Source of the DNA: Gnetum montanum
Lineage: Eukaryota; Streptophyta; Gnetopsida; Gnetales; Gnetaceae
Direction: 5' to 3'
Length of the DNA: 64,000 nucleotides
Assembly: GCA_015680685.1 (NCBI GenBank)
Contig: MNCI01019012.1
Coordinates: forward strand, 6,116 to 70,115
Shown: positions 11,300 through 22,542 of the stretch, one piece after another
How positions within the stretch are numbered: the first letter of the stretch is position 1
How the letters are laid out: every line of letters starts with the position of its first letter
Notes under the pieces: generated by a model
Seen by the model: only the letters and a program-made list of their open reading frames with translations
The model's database searches: none
What the model was told of the DNA's origin: nothing
Made by a program: the position numbers and the translations under genes

Positions 11300-14060
11300 T
11301 GGGTTGTCAGGTTTGTAAGTTATCATGGCCCTAGAGGGAAAGGTTTGATCAATTATATAAGATCCCTCCCACAACATTTGAAATTTTTCCTTTTGAGGTA
11401 CATGTGTGGGGTTCTAGTAGAGGACCTTATCTCCTAGTTGAAACCTTACAATCCCAATTCTAAGATCATGAAATTACTTGCTGAATGCCTTATCATCTCA
11501 TTCACAAATAGAGCCACTAAGTGATTTTCGTCTAGCATGTTCAAATTGATCAATCTTTCCTTTTGTGCTAAACTTAGGTCAAGGTTTAGATCATAGGTCG
11601 TTGAGAGTGTACAAAGCTCAAATTGAATTGGGAGTGTTGGAAGTTTTCCATACACTAACTCATAGGGAGAATATCCAATAGGAAGTTTCCAAGTTAATCA
11701 ATAAGTGCAGAGAGAATCATTAAGTTTTGTGCTCCAATCCTTCCTATATTTGCTAATGGTTCGCATTAATATTTTTCTAATCTCCTGGTTGGTTACCTCT
11801 ACTTCACCATTGTCTTGGAGGTGGTAAGGTGTTGTTAGTTTATGTTCTACCTCCAAGCGTTACATTAATTTTCTAAATATGGCACCTGTGAAATGAGTCC
11901 CATTATTAGAAATTAGTGAATGTAGCACCCCAAACCTATTGACAATATGTTGTTGTATAAATCTGGTGGTAGTGGATGATGTGCAATATGTAACGACTAC
12001 CACTTTAGCCCATTTTGTGTAATAGTTAACTGCTACTATAATATATGCTTTCCCATTAGACATGGGTGTGATGGAACCCATGAAGTCAATGCCCCATATG
12101 TCAAAAGGTTCTAGTGGTTAAATCTACTATTGAGGACCTTCCATATGAGTTGTCATCCCCCCATCACATTGACAACATTCACAAGACTTGACAAACTGGT
12201 GGACATCCCTAAAGATTGTTGGCCAATAGTACCCTGTCATCAAGATTTTTATAGCCATGCATCTCCCTGCATAGTGGCCTCCACAAGGTCCTTCATGAGC
12301 ATCTTGGAGAATGCACAACTAATCTTCATCAAGGACACAACAATGGTTCAGGCCATCAGCACATACCTTGTAAAGATGTCCATTGATTTCCTTGAAGTAT
12401 TTGACCTGATGAAGATATTTTTTCTTATCAAAATTCAAGTCTTATTCCATCCCTTGAGTGAGAAGATATGTGAGGATTCCATTACACCATATTTCTTTTT
12501 CAAATGTGTGTTCATTTATTTCTCCAGTAAAGAGAAGTTCATTTGGAAATTAATTAGAGAGAGAGCTCTCCTCCTCTTTGTTATTCCATCTCAAGTGAGA
12601 AAGATGATCAGTGATCACATTCTTGGTTTCTTTTTTATCTACCATAGTAAGATCAAATTCTTGTAAGATTACAAGCCATTGTATAACATGAGGCCTCACC
12701 ATTGGCTTATTCATAAGGAAGCAAATTGCACTATGGTCTATATGTACAAATACTTTGTAACCTAACACATAATATCTAAACTTTTCTAATGCATACACCA
12801 CTACCATTAATTCCTTCTTAGTGGTGGTGTAATTTAACTATTCCCCCACAATTCTTTAATTCACGTAGTCAATATAATATGGACATTTCTTATCATCTAT
12901 TTTTGTGAGTACTACTCCCAAAACATAGTTATATGCATTTGTCATGATATGGAATGGTTTGGACCAATTTGGTGCTCATAGGATTGGTGTTTCAATGAGT
13001 TTATTTTTTAATTTTTGGAATGCATTTTCACATTCCTTGGTCCAAATGAAAGGTTCATCCTTCTTTGTAAGTTCTACCAATAGTTTTGCAATCTTAGAGA
13101 AATTCTCAATAAAGCATCGATAGCAACCAATCTTTCCAAGGAATGATCAAACATCTTTAATGGTCTCTAGTTGGTGTGTTATTCCTTGGATGACCCTTAT
13201 CATTTTTCGGTCTACCTCAATCCCTTTCTACAAGATTTGGTGCCCTAGCACAATGCCTTCTTGGACCATGAGATGGCTCTTTTTGCCAATTGAGTCATAG
13301 GTTTGTCTCAACACATCTCTTCAATACTTTCTCAAATTGGTCCAAGGCTTGCTCAAATGTAGCTTTGTAGGTGGAGAAGTTATCCATGAAAACTTCAATA
13401 CCACTATTGATTTTTTATTGAAAGATACTAAAGACCAAGCATTGAAATGTTGTAGGGGCATTGCATAGGCCAAATGGCCTCTTACAGTATGCAAAAGTTC
13501 CCTAGGGACTCATGAATGTTGTCTTGGCTTGGTCTTCTGGTGCAATTTGGATTTGGTTATAGGAACTAGAACTATTCAAGAAACTATAATAACAATGCTT
13601 AGATATGGTATGTAATACATGATTTAAAAATGGTAAAGGAAAATGATCCTTAAATGATTCCATATTTAACAACCTAAAGTTAATGAAAACCCACCATTTA
13701 TCATCCTTCTTTGATACAATTATGAATGAGCTAGCCCACTCACTATCTCTAATTGGATAGATAAACCCCACATTGAGGAGTTGTTATATTTCCTCCTTAA
13801 TGATTTGCTTCAATTTGGGATTTAGCCATCTCTACGGCTACCTTTTAGACTTCATGGTTGGATCAATGTAGATGCAATGCTAGCATATCCTTGGATTGAT
13901 TCCTATTAGCTCTGGACATGACCAAACGAAGGCTGTTGACCTTTTTTTCATCACTTTCAAAAAATTTTCTATTTTTTCAAGAGCAAGCTTAGCATTAATG
14001 ATTATCAGTTTACCATTCTTTAAAAATACATACTCCATTCCAACTCATAAAGTTCTTAGT
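11300..14060 (-). pseudogene. pol: Athila-like pol: reverse transcriptase, RNase H, integrase (dead)
   Basis: Reading leftward, the RT N-terminus (about 14040-13780, INPRIC and LNPKLKQIIKEEI) leads into the RT palm at 13771-13200 (SEWASSFIIVSKKDDKWW, then FMDNFS near 13372-13392). RNase H follows (12807-12550, VYALEKFRYYVLG, HIDHSAI). Next are the integrase zinc finger (12318-12127, HEGPCGGHYAG and CECCQ) and the integrase core (about 12105-11860, GIDFMG, YTKW, ISNNGTHF). Two catalytic aspartates have become asparagine: the second D of the FMDD motif and the D of the SDNG motif. Both fit a single G-to-A change. Several stops and shifts interrupt the frame. The gene once copied the element RNA and inserted the DNA; it cannot now. 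Confidence 0.88.
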
Positions 14061-14099
14061 GCTAAGGGCTCCTACTTAAAGTGATCAAGGATCTCCAAC

Positions 14100-14525
14100 T
14101 CTACCCATGATTGTGTAGGTACAAAGGGATATGGAGGATGATAAGGATACGAATATGGGTTTTTCAATTGAGTAGATAGTGAATGTGTTCAATGGTACTT
14201 TGGAGGGTAATAATGATGTTGGAATGATGCATGACTTGACAAACTTCTAGGGGAGATGGGTTGCTGAACATAGTACTCGTATGGATCTAGTTGCCTATCA
14301 TGGTACTGCTACCTTGGCAGTGGCATTTCCCACAATTGTGGTTGGTACCACTATCGGTACTATTCATAAGGTTGTGAAGGAGTTCCACTTGGGTAGTAGG
14401 CTTGTTACTATTGGTGGAACTATCTTGGACTACCTTGAGATTAAGGCAATCATCTTGGAGCTTGCCTACATGCTAGGTGAGGGTTCAATGCATACACTCC
14501 AAATTCTTGTTAGTGTGACACTATA
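14100..14525 (-). pseudogene. Tyrosine/proline-rich gag-pro linker (decayed)
   Basis: On the - strand the frame reads as a P/Y/H/Q-rich segment (DPYEYYVQQPISPRSLSS near 14260, then HHYYPPKYH) between gag and RT. In Athila-type elements nucleocapsid tail and protease lie here, but I see no protease D-S/T-G motif. The opposite strand is open at 14281-14526 with no recognised motif and is probably a shadow. Confidence 0.4.
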
Positions 14526-14529
14526 GGAT

Positions 14530-16245
14530 AGCATCCCTTTAGATGTTCATATTAAAAGATAACACATTTGATTCCATCATTAGAGTTAGAATCCAAAACT
14601 TCCTCTACTACAAAATCTTTACCCTTACCTCTTTGGTAGGCACGTTTAGCTTCTTTTCACCATCTATGATTATGATCACTATTTTGTTCTTTGGATTCTT
14701 CAACAATCTTTAGAGCAGTTGAAAATTTTCATCCAAAGAGTCTCATAAGTTTTCAACCTTGGCTGAAATGTCATAAATATATTTTTGGACAGGAAAAGTC
14801 TTTTTGTTTGACACTTCATCAAGTAATGACTCCTCCTCATCACAAAATCAAACCTCTTATTCTCTAATGGATGGATCCCTATTGTACTTTTTAGCACTCT
14901 CCCTTTTTCATAGCTCACCTTCTTCTTTTGCTACTTGCTCAATTAGCCTTTGGGTCTAATGAGCTCTCATTTCAAATAGCCTCCCTTGGACATACACCCC
15001 AAGGGTTCTTCTTGTTTCTACCCCAAGCCCATCTATGATGTGGTGAAGTCGTTCCCACTAAGAGTAACCATGGCTAGGGCATCTATGTAAGAGTGAATAG
15101 AATCGGTTCATGGTGGCATCCAAGGGCTTATATGCTTCTTGTTTCTAGCCTTAGATTTTCCATATTAGATTAGACACTTTGGAGTACGTTTGATATTTGT
15201 CATTGAACAATTCTAACATGGTACTCCATCTTTGTATAGATTTCGGCTCTAAGGACTAGTACCAACTTTTAGCTTCCTTAATAAGTGTCCCTGGAAAAAG
15301 CTTGAGTTTTTACCACTTGTTCTTAATGTTTTGTAAGGCACATGTATCTTGAAAAGCTTGTATATGTGTCTATAGATCAGAATTATATCCCCCCTTAAAT
15401 CTTGGAATATTGTTGATATCTAGGTGCTTGATTCTACTATCCTTCATATGCCTAGTTGGAATTCTTACTACCTCTACAATGTTCAGCATGCTTTGAGTCA
15501 CCAGTAAAGGTTCATCATCATCACTACATTGATGACACAAATGATCGTTTCAACCACCCCTTCAGTTTTGGTGGCCTTCATAGTTATTGTTATTTCATCG
15601 ATCACCTTCATCACAGTTGTTTTGATGGTGGCTTTCATGAGAATTGTCAAATGAAGAGAAATTTTTGGAATTGGATGAAGAGGATGAAGAGGAAGGTGGA
15701 CCACCACCTCCACCATAGTTTCTGCCATCATTCTTATGCTTTTTATGATCACCATCATTAGATCCCTTGTTATTGCAATGTTCACCCAAGCCCCTACCTT
15801 GGCTATCACTTTTTCTTTGCCCCAATTTATGAATAGTCAATCGCAAAGTCAAGTTCACACCCTCTCCATTAGTAGTAGGGGGTGGAGAATCTTCATGTTG
15901 AGAACCTTCCAAGAAAGGATCCTCAGTATCCTCTTGATCTAGTAGGAACAAGGGGTTAGTGTAATGTTTTTCCTTTGTAGCTTCATGGAGTCTCTTTTGA
16001 CATTTATCTCACTATGTTTTCTTTCAATGGGATAATAGTTTCATGTGTCATATCCATCCACAACGTACTCCTCATGAAGATCCACTATGCCCAATTTCTT
16101 AAGGTTCTTAAATAGCATTCTAGACATAGATCTATCAAGGGGGAAAAACAACATTGCCCTCCATATCACACCATCGTAGCTATTCATCCTAATGTAGGAT
16201 GAAGGTGAAATTTGACACAAACTCATCTAGATGAGTGTATACCAC
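14530..16245 (-). pseudogene. gag: Athila-like gag (decayed)
   Basis: Reading leftward from about 16245, open pieces at 16226-16041 and 15951-15595 are followed by a capsid-like core near 15160-14930. The core contains RFYSLLHRCPSHGYS and RLHHIIDGLG, which match the conserved gag core of Athila/Tat elements (retrotransposon gag family). A glycine/serine-rich stretch lies at about 15720-15650. The next part, to 14530, is rich in charged residues and broken by stops. No zinc knuckle was found. The protein would have packaged the element RNA. Confidence 0.65.
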
Positions 16246-16439
16246 CTTGCATTCCTCTGGGACCAGTGGTTTAGTATCTTTAGACTTACAACAAGAAGAA
16301 GAAATTTTGTAAAAAAAAATGAAATTAACAATGTGCTTTTATAATTTATGTATAGCGGTAATGTTATTGAACTTTAGGTTCATACAATGATATTAGTGAT
16401 ATCCACTCAGACCTAAGTAACAGATGTTCCACAAACAAA

Positions 16440-16458
16440 GTCCCCAACAATGGTGCCA
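16440..16458 (-). other. Primer-binding site, tRNA-Asp type
   Basis: On the - strand TGGCACCATTGTTGGGGA follows the 5' LTR end after one T. It differs from the usual plant tRNA-Asp complement (TGGCGCCGTTGCCGGGGA) at about three positions, each a transition. This primer is typical of Athila elements. Confidence 0.8.
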
Positions 16459-16459
16459 A

Positions 16460-17388
16460 TGATGAGCAATGAGGTACCCCTATGAATCACAAGTATTCAA
16501 GCATGATCCAATTGAATTTCATGGACTTTGTCCTTTCCAATACACTAGTCCTTTAGGAAGTGAATCTAGCCTAAAGGTTAATCATTGTCCTCCCAATTAT
16601 ACTTCTGATGTACATTTCTATGGTTAAGTGTAATTGAGGCATCCAATTTTTATCATTTTATATTTTATATTTTGAGCATTCGAAATTTAGGTAAAAGGAA
16701 TTTAATTGATGAATCTAAATTAACTAAGTAACTACTATTTAACTAATCCTAACATAAGTATCCATTCCCACTTTTCATACTTGTTTTGAACCCACGTATC
16801 CACTGCTAGGCAACCCAGCACTACGCTATTGGGCATACTAAGCAATAATACTATTGGGTTTACCAAGTGAATATGTGTTACACTCAAAGTGATCATACTT
16901 ATGTGTTTAATCTATCTAACTTAATAATCTCATTAACTGAATTCCTAGAAAATATTTGCAAAATAATTGAGAATAATTAACAAATAATTGAACACATTGA
17001 ATACATAAGTAAAATAGCTAATCTATCCAAAGTACTACAAGGTTTATCAGAAAGCTCATCTTTATTGCCGCACACACTATTGTGCTCAGGTACAACAATG
17101 CTCGAATAAAGATTTGTACACAATGACTCCTAATGCAGGCACTCAAGGAAAACATTCTAACTTTCAAATGGAAAAAATGCAAGATCTTTGCTACTAATGA
17201 AATTTGGACTCTCCATAAATGTGGCTAGTAGGCATGTATTTATAGGCAATAAATAGACACTGCATCGATGAGGGATCATCGATGCAGATCAAGATGCATA
17301 GACAGGGCCTCGTTAATGAGGCCTCATCGATGCAGTCAACTACATCAACAAGGTCTCGTTGATGCAACCAACCAATGATGACTCATCA
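16460..17388 (-). repeat. 5' LTR of the Athila-like element
   Basis: It is 929 bp, same ends as the 3' LTR. The TATA box on the - strand is TATAAATA at 17244-17237. Palindromic GATGAGGCCTCATCGATG blocks lie at 17265-17370, in U3 upstream of the TATA box. Confidence 0.9.
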
Positions 17389-19079
17389 ATTATCATGAAA
17401 GGAATTCAAATATATGAAAGAATTGAATCAAGGAGCATGACAGTGACATAGCATTAAGAAATGGTAAATAAGTAGTGGAAATTGGGTAATTGATTCTAAA
17501 TATCTTTGATTTCTATAAGATTTTACAACAATCCATTCTATTTTAATAAAGATAAGAAATAAATTCTTCATTATAGAGACATAAATTCAAGAAGCTACTA
17601 AATTGGAACAATAATTAATAGTAAAAGTTACATAGCTAAGAGTCGACCAGTCTCATCTAGTAAACCTTTAATCTAAGTTATCTAGAGATCATACCTTTAA
17701 GTAGCTCAAGGTCAAATAAAAACAGATTGAAGAGTTTAAAGAGAAGATCATTTGGAATGCAACCTTATCAGACATCATGCTACAAGGGGTAAACAAAGAT
17801 CTTGTTCAAGTACATAGGAAGAACAAAGACCTAGCCAAGAAAAATTATATATTGCTTAAGGTAAAAAAGCAAAAAGAACAACTAGAGAAATACCTTAAAT
17901 GCTAGTAAGAGTAATTGGCTAAGGTAAAGGTAGATGGGAGGAGATAGATAGTAGAGAACTAAAATCCCTCAATGAAGAAGGTACATACAATTAGGCAAAA
18001 ATTGACTATGGAAATTGCTACATAGTAGAATGAGGTCCTAAAATATGACAAGGTGAAGAATCATTATAAGAACTAGGTTAGCATGTAAAAGGAAATCAAT
18101 GAAAAATAAATTCAGCTTATAAATGCCAACATGAATGAAGTCTTGTTGTAGCTGCAAGGCAATGCATGATAGCCCATCTTTAATAAACTAACTGCATACA
18201 TCAAAGCTAAGATTTGAATGGAGCTACAAATCAAGAAGNCTCCATCTTTAATAAACTAAATGCATACATCAAAGCTAAGATTTGAATGGAGCTACAAATC
18301 AAGAAGATGCCTAAATACATGAAGTTTTTCAATATTCATGATACCAATATGAAAATTCTCACGACAATACTGCCAAGGTTAGAATTGGAAAAATATATGT
18401 CCAACCGATACTTCTTGTATGAGAACAAGTTCAAGCTCCACAAGAAGACCAAATAAAATTTGGAAGTTCCCAACATAGAGCTTGAGGTTTTTTAAACTAG
18501 ATTTGAAGACCAATAAACAATTGTAAAGAACCTAGCCAACAGAATAGATAACTATCAATAGATCAAAAATATTATCAAAGAATTTAACATCAAATGTAAA
18601 TAGTTTCCTACCTAATTTGTTAATGCTAAGGAGATGTTTCCTAGCCTTCCTTATCCATGGGATGAGATGATAATAACAACTCTAGGTAAAGTAGCCTAGA
18701 CAATCCATGAACTGAGGATATGGGAAGAGAATATGATAGTCGTTCTTAATTCTTTTTAGTTGAAATTAGTACCAACTATGTAGCCATAGCCTACACCAAG
18801 GTATGAGAAGCCACTGCCAAAACTGTACGAGCAATCACTATTTAGCATAACTAGAGGCATATGTCTTAGTTCATTTCTTATATATATTGACAAAAAGATA
18901 ATTTTTCTAATGTGTTAAATTTTTTTTAGTCAAATTGTAACCACTCAAATAAATTTTATAATGTGGCACTTAAGTTAGTTGAATAATTTTTCCATCTATC
19001 TAATTACTCACAATTTTATAACCAACATGATCCTAATTTTGTTAACTCGTGAATGAGTTTTTCTTTAGCCATTGAGGTA
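17389..19079 (+). pseudogene. Decayed coiled-coil ORF, C-terminal part, of a second element
   Basis: From about 17800 the + strand reads as a K/E/Q-rich coiled coil (for example VKKQKEQLEKYLK near 17861). TAG, TAA and TGA stops stand where glutamine or arginine is expected. The stretch 18050-18240 matches 4680-4830 (shared words AGCATGTAAAA, TAGCCCATCTT, CATACATCAAAGCTAAG versus its relative), so it is the same protein family as the ORF at 2588. Function is unknown. The 5' part was separated by insertion of the Athila-like element or lost. A polypurine-like tract (CATTGAGG) and an LTR follow. Confidence 0.5.
18175..18305. other. Single N flanked by a direct repeat (assembly join)
   Basis: An N at 18239 separates two almost identical copies of about 62 bases (CTTTAATAAACTAA... 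to ...AATCAAGAAG). The pattern is that of an unmerged contig overlap, so the real sequence is probably about 65 bases shorter. Confidence 0.75.
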
Positions 19080-20116
19080 TGATAAACATTCATTTGAGGG
19101 GTCATGTTGATGCATCAATGTCAATGTAAACTCTACTTCATCATGAACTTTGACATAAGAATAAAAAATACCTATATAAGTGCATCAACCAACTCTATTT
19201 ATAGCACTATTTAATCATTTCCTAGGTAGAACGTTTGCAATTTCATCTTATAGAAGTTAGAATTTTACTACCAAGTAATCATAGTGTAGATTCAATAGAT
19301 TATCTAGAATTTTATTCAAGTTATTGATGTACCTAGATACATTGGCATGATGGAAATAAAATCAAGATCTATTTTGTTCATTTTGGTAGTTAGCTTCTTT
19401 TAAAATTTCATTAATTACAATTTCCTTTAATTGTTCTTTTACTTTTCATGCACTTAGCTAGATGTTTTACTTTATTATCCTTGAGTAATTCACATCATTG
19501 TTCTATGAAATTCATCAAAAGAAAGAACAAAGAAAACATAGGAAAAAAATAATCAAATATTATTTAAAGAAGCTACAAATAAACAAGGATCTAGCTCTTC
19601 ATAGAGGTGAATGAAAAAAATGAACTCATGAAGCCAACCCCCATTTTGTTGAAACAAGCTAAGATGATGATCATGATGATGTACTTAAGTAATTCACATG
19701 AGTAATTTGAGCATAAAAATTTTGACATTTGGTAACCCTAGCAATGACACTTAATATGCCTAGCAGTAAACACTTGATAACATAGTGACATTAATTCATG
19801 TTTAGGATTTGTACAAGAAGTTGGGAATGGATGTTCTATTCTTATGCTAGATTAGATTCATTTCTTACACTTAGATTAATTAGATTAATATTTAAATATT
19901 TTTTGTACTTTAATAATATACTTTGATCATGTGCCTTAATCACACTTAACCATACAACTTAAGCCCATACAAGTGTGATTGAGAAGACAACACTCAATGA
20001 CTTAACCCTTAACTATTTAAGACATCCAACTAGTCTAGTTCATAGAATTAAAATGGACTATATGTGAATGTTTATGGCTTATATGGTTGGATGTAAGGAT
20101 ACTCTAATGCTCATCC
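19080..20116 (+). mobile_element. Athila-type LTR, degraded, + strand
   Basis: It starts TGATAAAC after a purine tract and ends near GCTCATCC, about 1037 bp. A TATTTATAGC motif lies near 19198. The U5 part (CACTTAACCATACAACTT ... ACAAGTGTGATTGAGAAGA, 19950-19986) closely matches the U5 of the solo LTR at 22350-22395. It is probably the 3' LTR of the element whose ORF remnant lies at 17389-19079. No target duplication is visible. Confidence 0.65.
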
Positions 20117-21022
20117 AAGATCATTATGAACCTTATAAAATATTTTTTATGTTTTATATATTGCAACATTTTTATAAAAATGGTTAGAATTAATGATGAA
20201 AAATGAAGGGACCAAAATGAATTTGTAACTATTTGATCAATGAATGTACTTGGTTTTATTGCCTAAATACTTACTTTGCATGTGCTAACATAGGTAAGTA
20301 TCATAAGCATAACCTTACTTGCCACTACCATCTAAAAATGAAGGTTAAGTTAAAGTGATAATAATATACTACCATTAAGCCTCTTAAAACTGATATAGTT
20401 GGTGGAACATGTTGTAATCAATTGTGATAGGTTATTATATTCTAAAGTACAACACTTATTCAAATTTTTATTATTTTCACTTGTTGTTGAAAATTTTCCT
20501 AATTCCAATATATGTTGACTCTTAAAATTTTTCAAAACTCCTAATTTTTCTTTGATAGTCAAAATTTTCTTCATTTTTTTGTTTTGATTACTTTTCTTGG
20601 TAAGAAATTCTTTAAAAATTAAAAAATCAAGCTAAATAATTAGCTCAAAATTATCATGTTATTATATATGGGATTTTTCATATTTTTATAAGTATAGGAT
20701 TCTACTTAAGATTCCCAACCAAAATTTTCATGTTATTGTGTTTGCATTTAAAATTTCAAAAACTTCATGGACATAATAAAACTTCAGTTTTAGTTTTGGT
20801 AACATTTCAAAAATAAGGAATTCCACCTCAAATTTTCATCATGCTCATTTTTCAAGTAATATAAGAAAGTATCATTATTCGTAACTAGTAACAAATGGTA
20901 AGTAATTGATAAATGAATAAGGTTGTAAGTTCTAAAAAAATATAACTATGTAAAACACTTTTATATTTATTATAAATTTTACATTTTGAATTTAGTTCTT
21001 TATATTTTTTTGTGTTATTTTT
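20117..21022. other. AT-rich stretch, nothing recognised
   Basis: Very AT-rich, with only short frames (74 codons at 20350-20574 on -). No LTR ends, RNA gene or polymerase motif was seen. It separates the degraded Athila-type LTR from the next element. Confidence 0.5.
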
Positions 21023-21529
21023 TATGATATTTAGATCACTAGGTTGAAGGAAACTATAAATAATTTAATAACTCTTGCATATAAAAAATATATTAAATTT
21101 GTAACATACTATGGATGCTAGAATCATCATGATGTTGTATGTTACAAATTTAATATATTTTTTATAGATCATCATGATGATTCTAGCATCCACAGTATGT
21201 TACAAATTAAGATCAATGTTCCTTTATATAAAATGTTCCTTTATTGCTAATATAAGTAATGTATGTTACAACCAAACCAAATTCAATACATATATAGGTA
21301 AGAAAGACTAGTCAAATCAATAAAATAAACATACATGATGAGTGATTAATACTAATTAAGGAACATAAATAAAATTAATTATAACAAATTTTAACTAATA
21401 AGTATTATCATGTACCAACACTACAACGATGTTGTGCATCATAAAATTATATAAAAGTATTTATAGTGTTACATAATATATATCTTAATCATTGTATTAA
21501 GCTTATTAGAATAGATCAAATCTTTAACA
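21023..21529 (-). repeat. 3' LTR of the split non-autonomous element
   Basis: About 507 bp. It aligns along its length to 44225-44688 (shared TTTAATAACTCTT, CATACTATGGAT, ATATATAGGTAAGAAAGA, GTGTTACATAATATA). It carries an inverted duplication (21080-21206) that the partner LTR lacks. Confidence 0.8.
21080..21206. repeat. Double interlocked inverted repeat
   Basis: The 29 bases at 21080-21108 are an exact reverse complement of 21138-21166. In addition the 37 bases at 21098-21134 pair with 21170-21206 with one mismatch. The two hairpins share bases 21098-21108, so they cannot both form fully. The partner LTR at 44280-44400 has no such structure, so it arose after the LTRs separated. Confidence 0.9.
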
Positions 21530-21587
21530 ACATCCATCAAGCTTAACATGGAAGATAATTAGACACTTTACTTTCTACATATCAATC

Positions 21588-22537
21588 TAATGAGCATCAA
21601 AGTGTCGCGTCGATAGGCCTCCATTGATGTAGCCTCATCGATGGGCCCCCATCAATAGGGCCCTATTTACATGTTGTTGCCCTATCAACAGGGTCATGTT
21701 GACGTAGTGTTTGCTACGTCTACAGTGCCCTATCGACACAACCAAATAGCAAAAACTATAAATACAAGCTCCTAGCTGTGTTTATGAGGATTAGAGTTCA
21801 TAGTAGTAGCCTAACTCTTGTAGTTTTTACATTCAAAAATTAGAATATTTTCCTGAGTGCCCATAGCAAGAGTCATTAAGTGTACAGGTCTTTATTTGTG
21901 CATTGTCATACCTAAGAATGGGAGTGTGTGTGGCAATAAAGACAAGCTTGTTGATAGACCATGTAGCATTCTGGATAGTTTAGATATTTATTCATGCATT
22001 TGATGCTTTTAGTTATTTATGCAATATTTTCTAGTAATTAATCTAATTAAGCAAGATAAGCTAGATAGATTAAATACATAAGTATGATCACTTTGAGCGT
22101 AACATGTATTCACTCAGTAATCCCAGTAGCATTATTGCTTAGTACACCTAGTAGCACAGCACTTGGTAACTCAGCAATGAATACATGGATTCAAGATGTG
22201 TACAGAAAGTGGGATCAAATGCTTATGTTAGGACTAGTTAGAGATTAGTTAGTTAGGTAAATTAAATTAGTTATTCAATTACTCTATCTCTCTCTTTATG
22301 CACTATAGAACATAAAACATAAAATGACAAAAATCATATGCCTCGATTACACTTAACCATACCTTTGTACTTCACAAGTGTAATTGGGAAGATAACGAAC
22401 AACCATTAGGGAAAGGTTTACTTCCTAGAAGACTAGTCTACCGAAAACTAGAGAGTCCATGGAATTAGACTGGATCCTGCATGAATGCTTCGTGATTTGT
22501 ATGGTTGGGTGTAGAAGTACCTCTTCATTGCTCATCA
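21588..22537 (+). mobile_element. Solo Athila-type LTR with perfect target duplication
   Basis: It is 950 bp, starting TAATGAG (one change from TGATGAG) and ending GCTCATCA. CAATC stands at 21583-21587 and again at 22538-22542. It is the same family as the LTRs at 7147 and 16460 but in opposite orientation. TATA box TATAAATA lies at 21757-21764, and palindromic blocks (CCTCATCGATGGG and similar) at 21605-21730. No internal domain is present, so it formed by LTR-LTR recombination. Confidence 0.92.
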
Positions 22538-22542
22538 CAATC

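Larger units (their letters stand above)
7147..17388 (-). mobile_element. Complete Athila-like Ty3/gypsy retrotransposon, - strand, inactive
   Basis: Two LTRs (7147-8078 and 16460-17388) begin TGATGAG and end CTCATCA, a 7-bp terminal inverted repeat. The element is about 10.2 kb. The flanks read GTTAT on the left and ATTAT on the right, a 5-bp target duplication with one change. Reading leftward, the order is 5' LTR, tRNA-Asp-type primer site, gag, pol (RT, RNase H, integrase), a 3' extra frame, a purine tract and the 3' LTR. The gag-pol order and an extra 3' frame fit the Athila lineage. By eye the LTRs differ at roughly one base in six, so the insertion is old. Confidence 0.9.

Noticed and set aside
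12130-12666. Open frame of 178 codons on +, the longest on that strand in the Athila-like element
   Set aside because: It overlaps integrase zinc finger and RNase H on the - strand, which have clear motifs. The + product resembles nothing.
15456-15761. Open frame of 101 codons on + with many His, Tyr and Phe
   Set aside because: It is the shadow of the Gly/Ser-rich gag segment on the - strand; no motif supports it.
7147-17388. Envelope gene in the Athila-like element
   Set aside because: The 3' ORF is in the right place, but I see no signal peptide, cleavage site or clear membrane anchor, so I left the function open.
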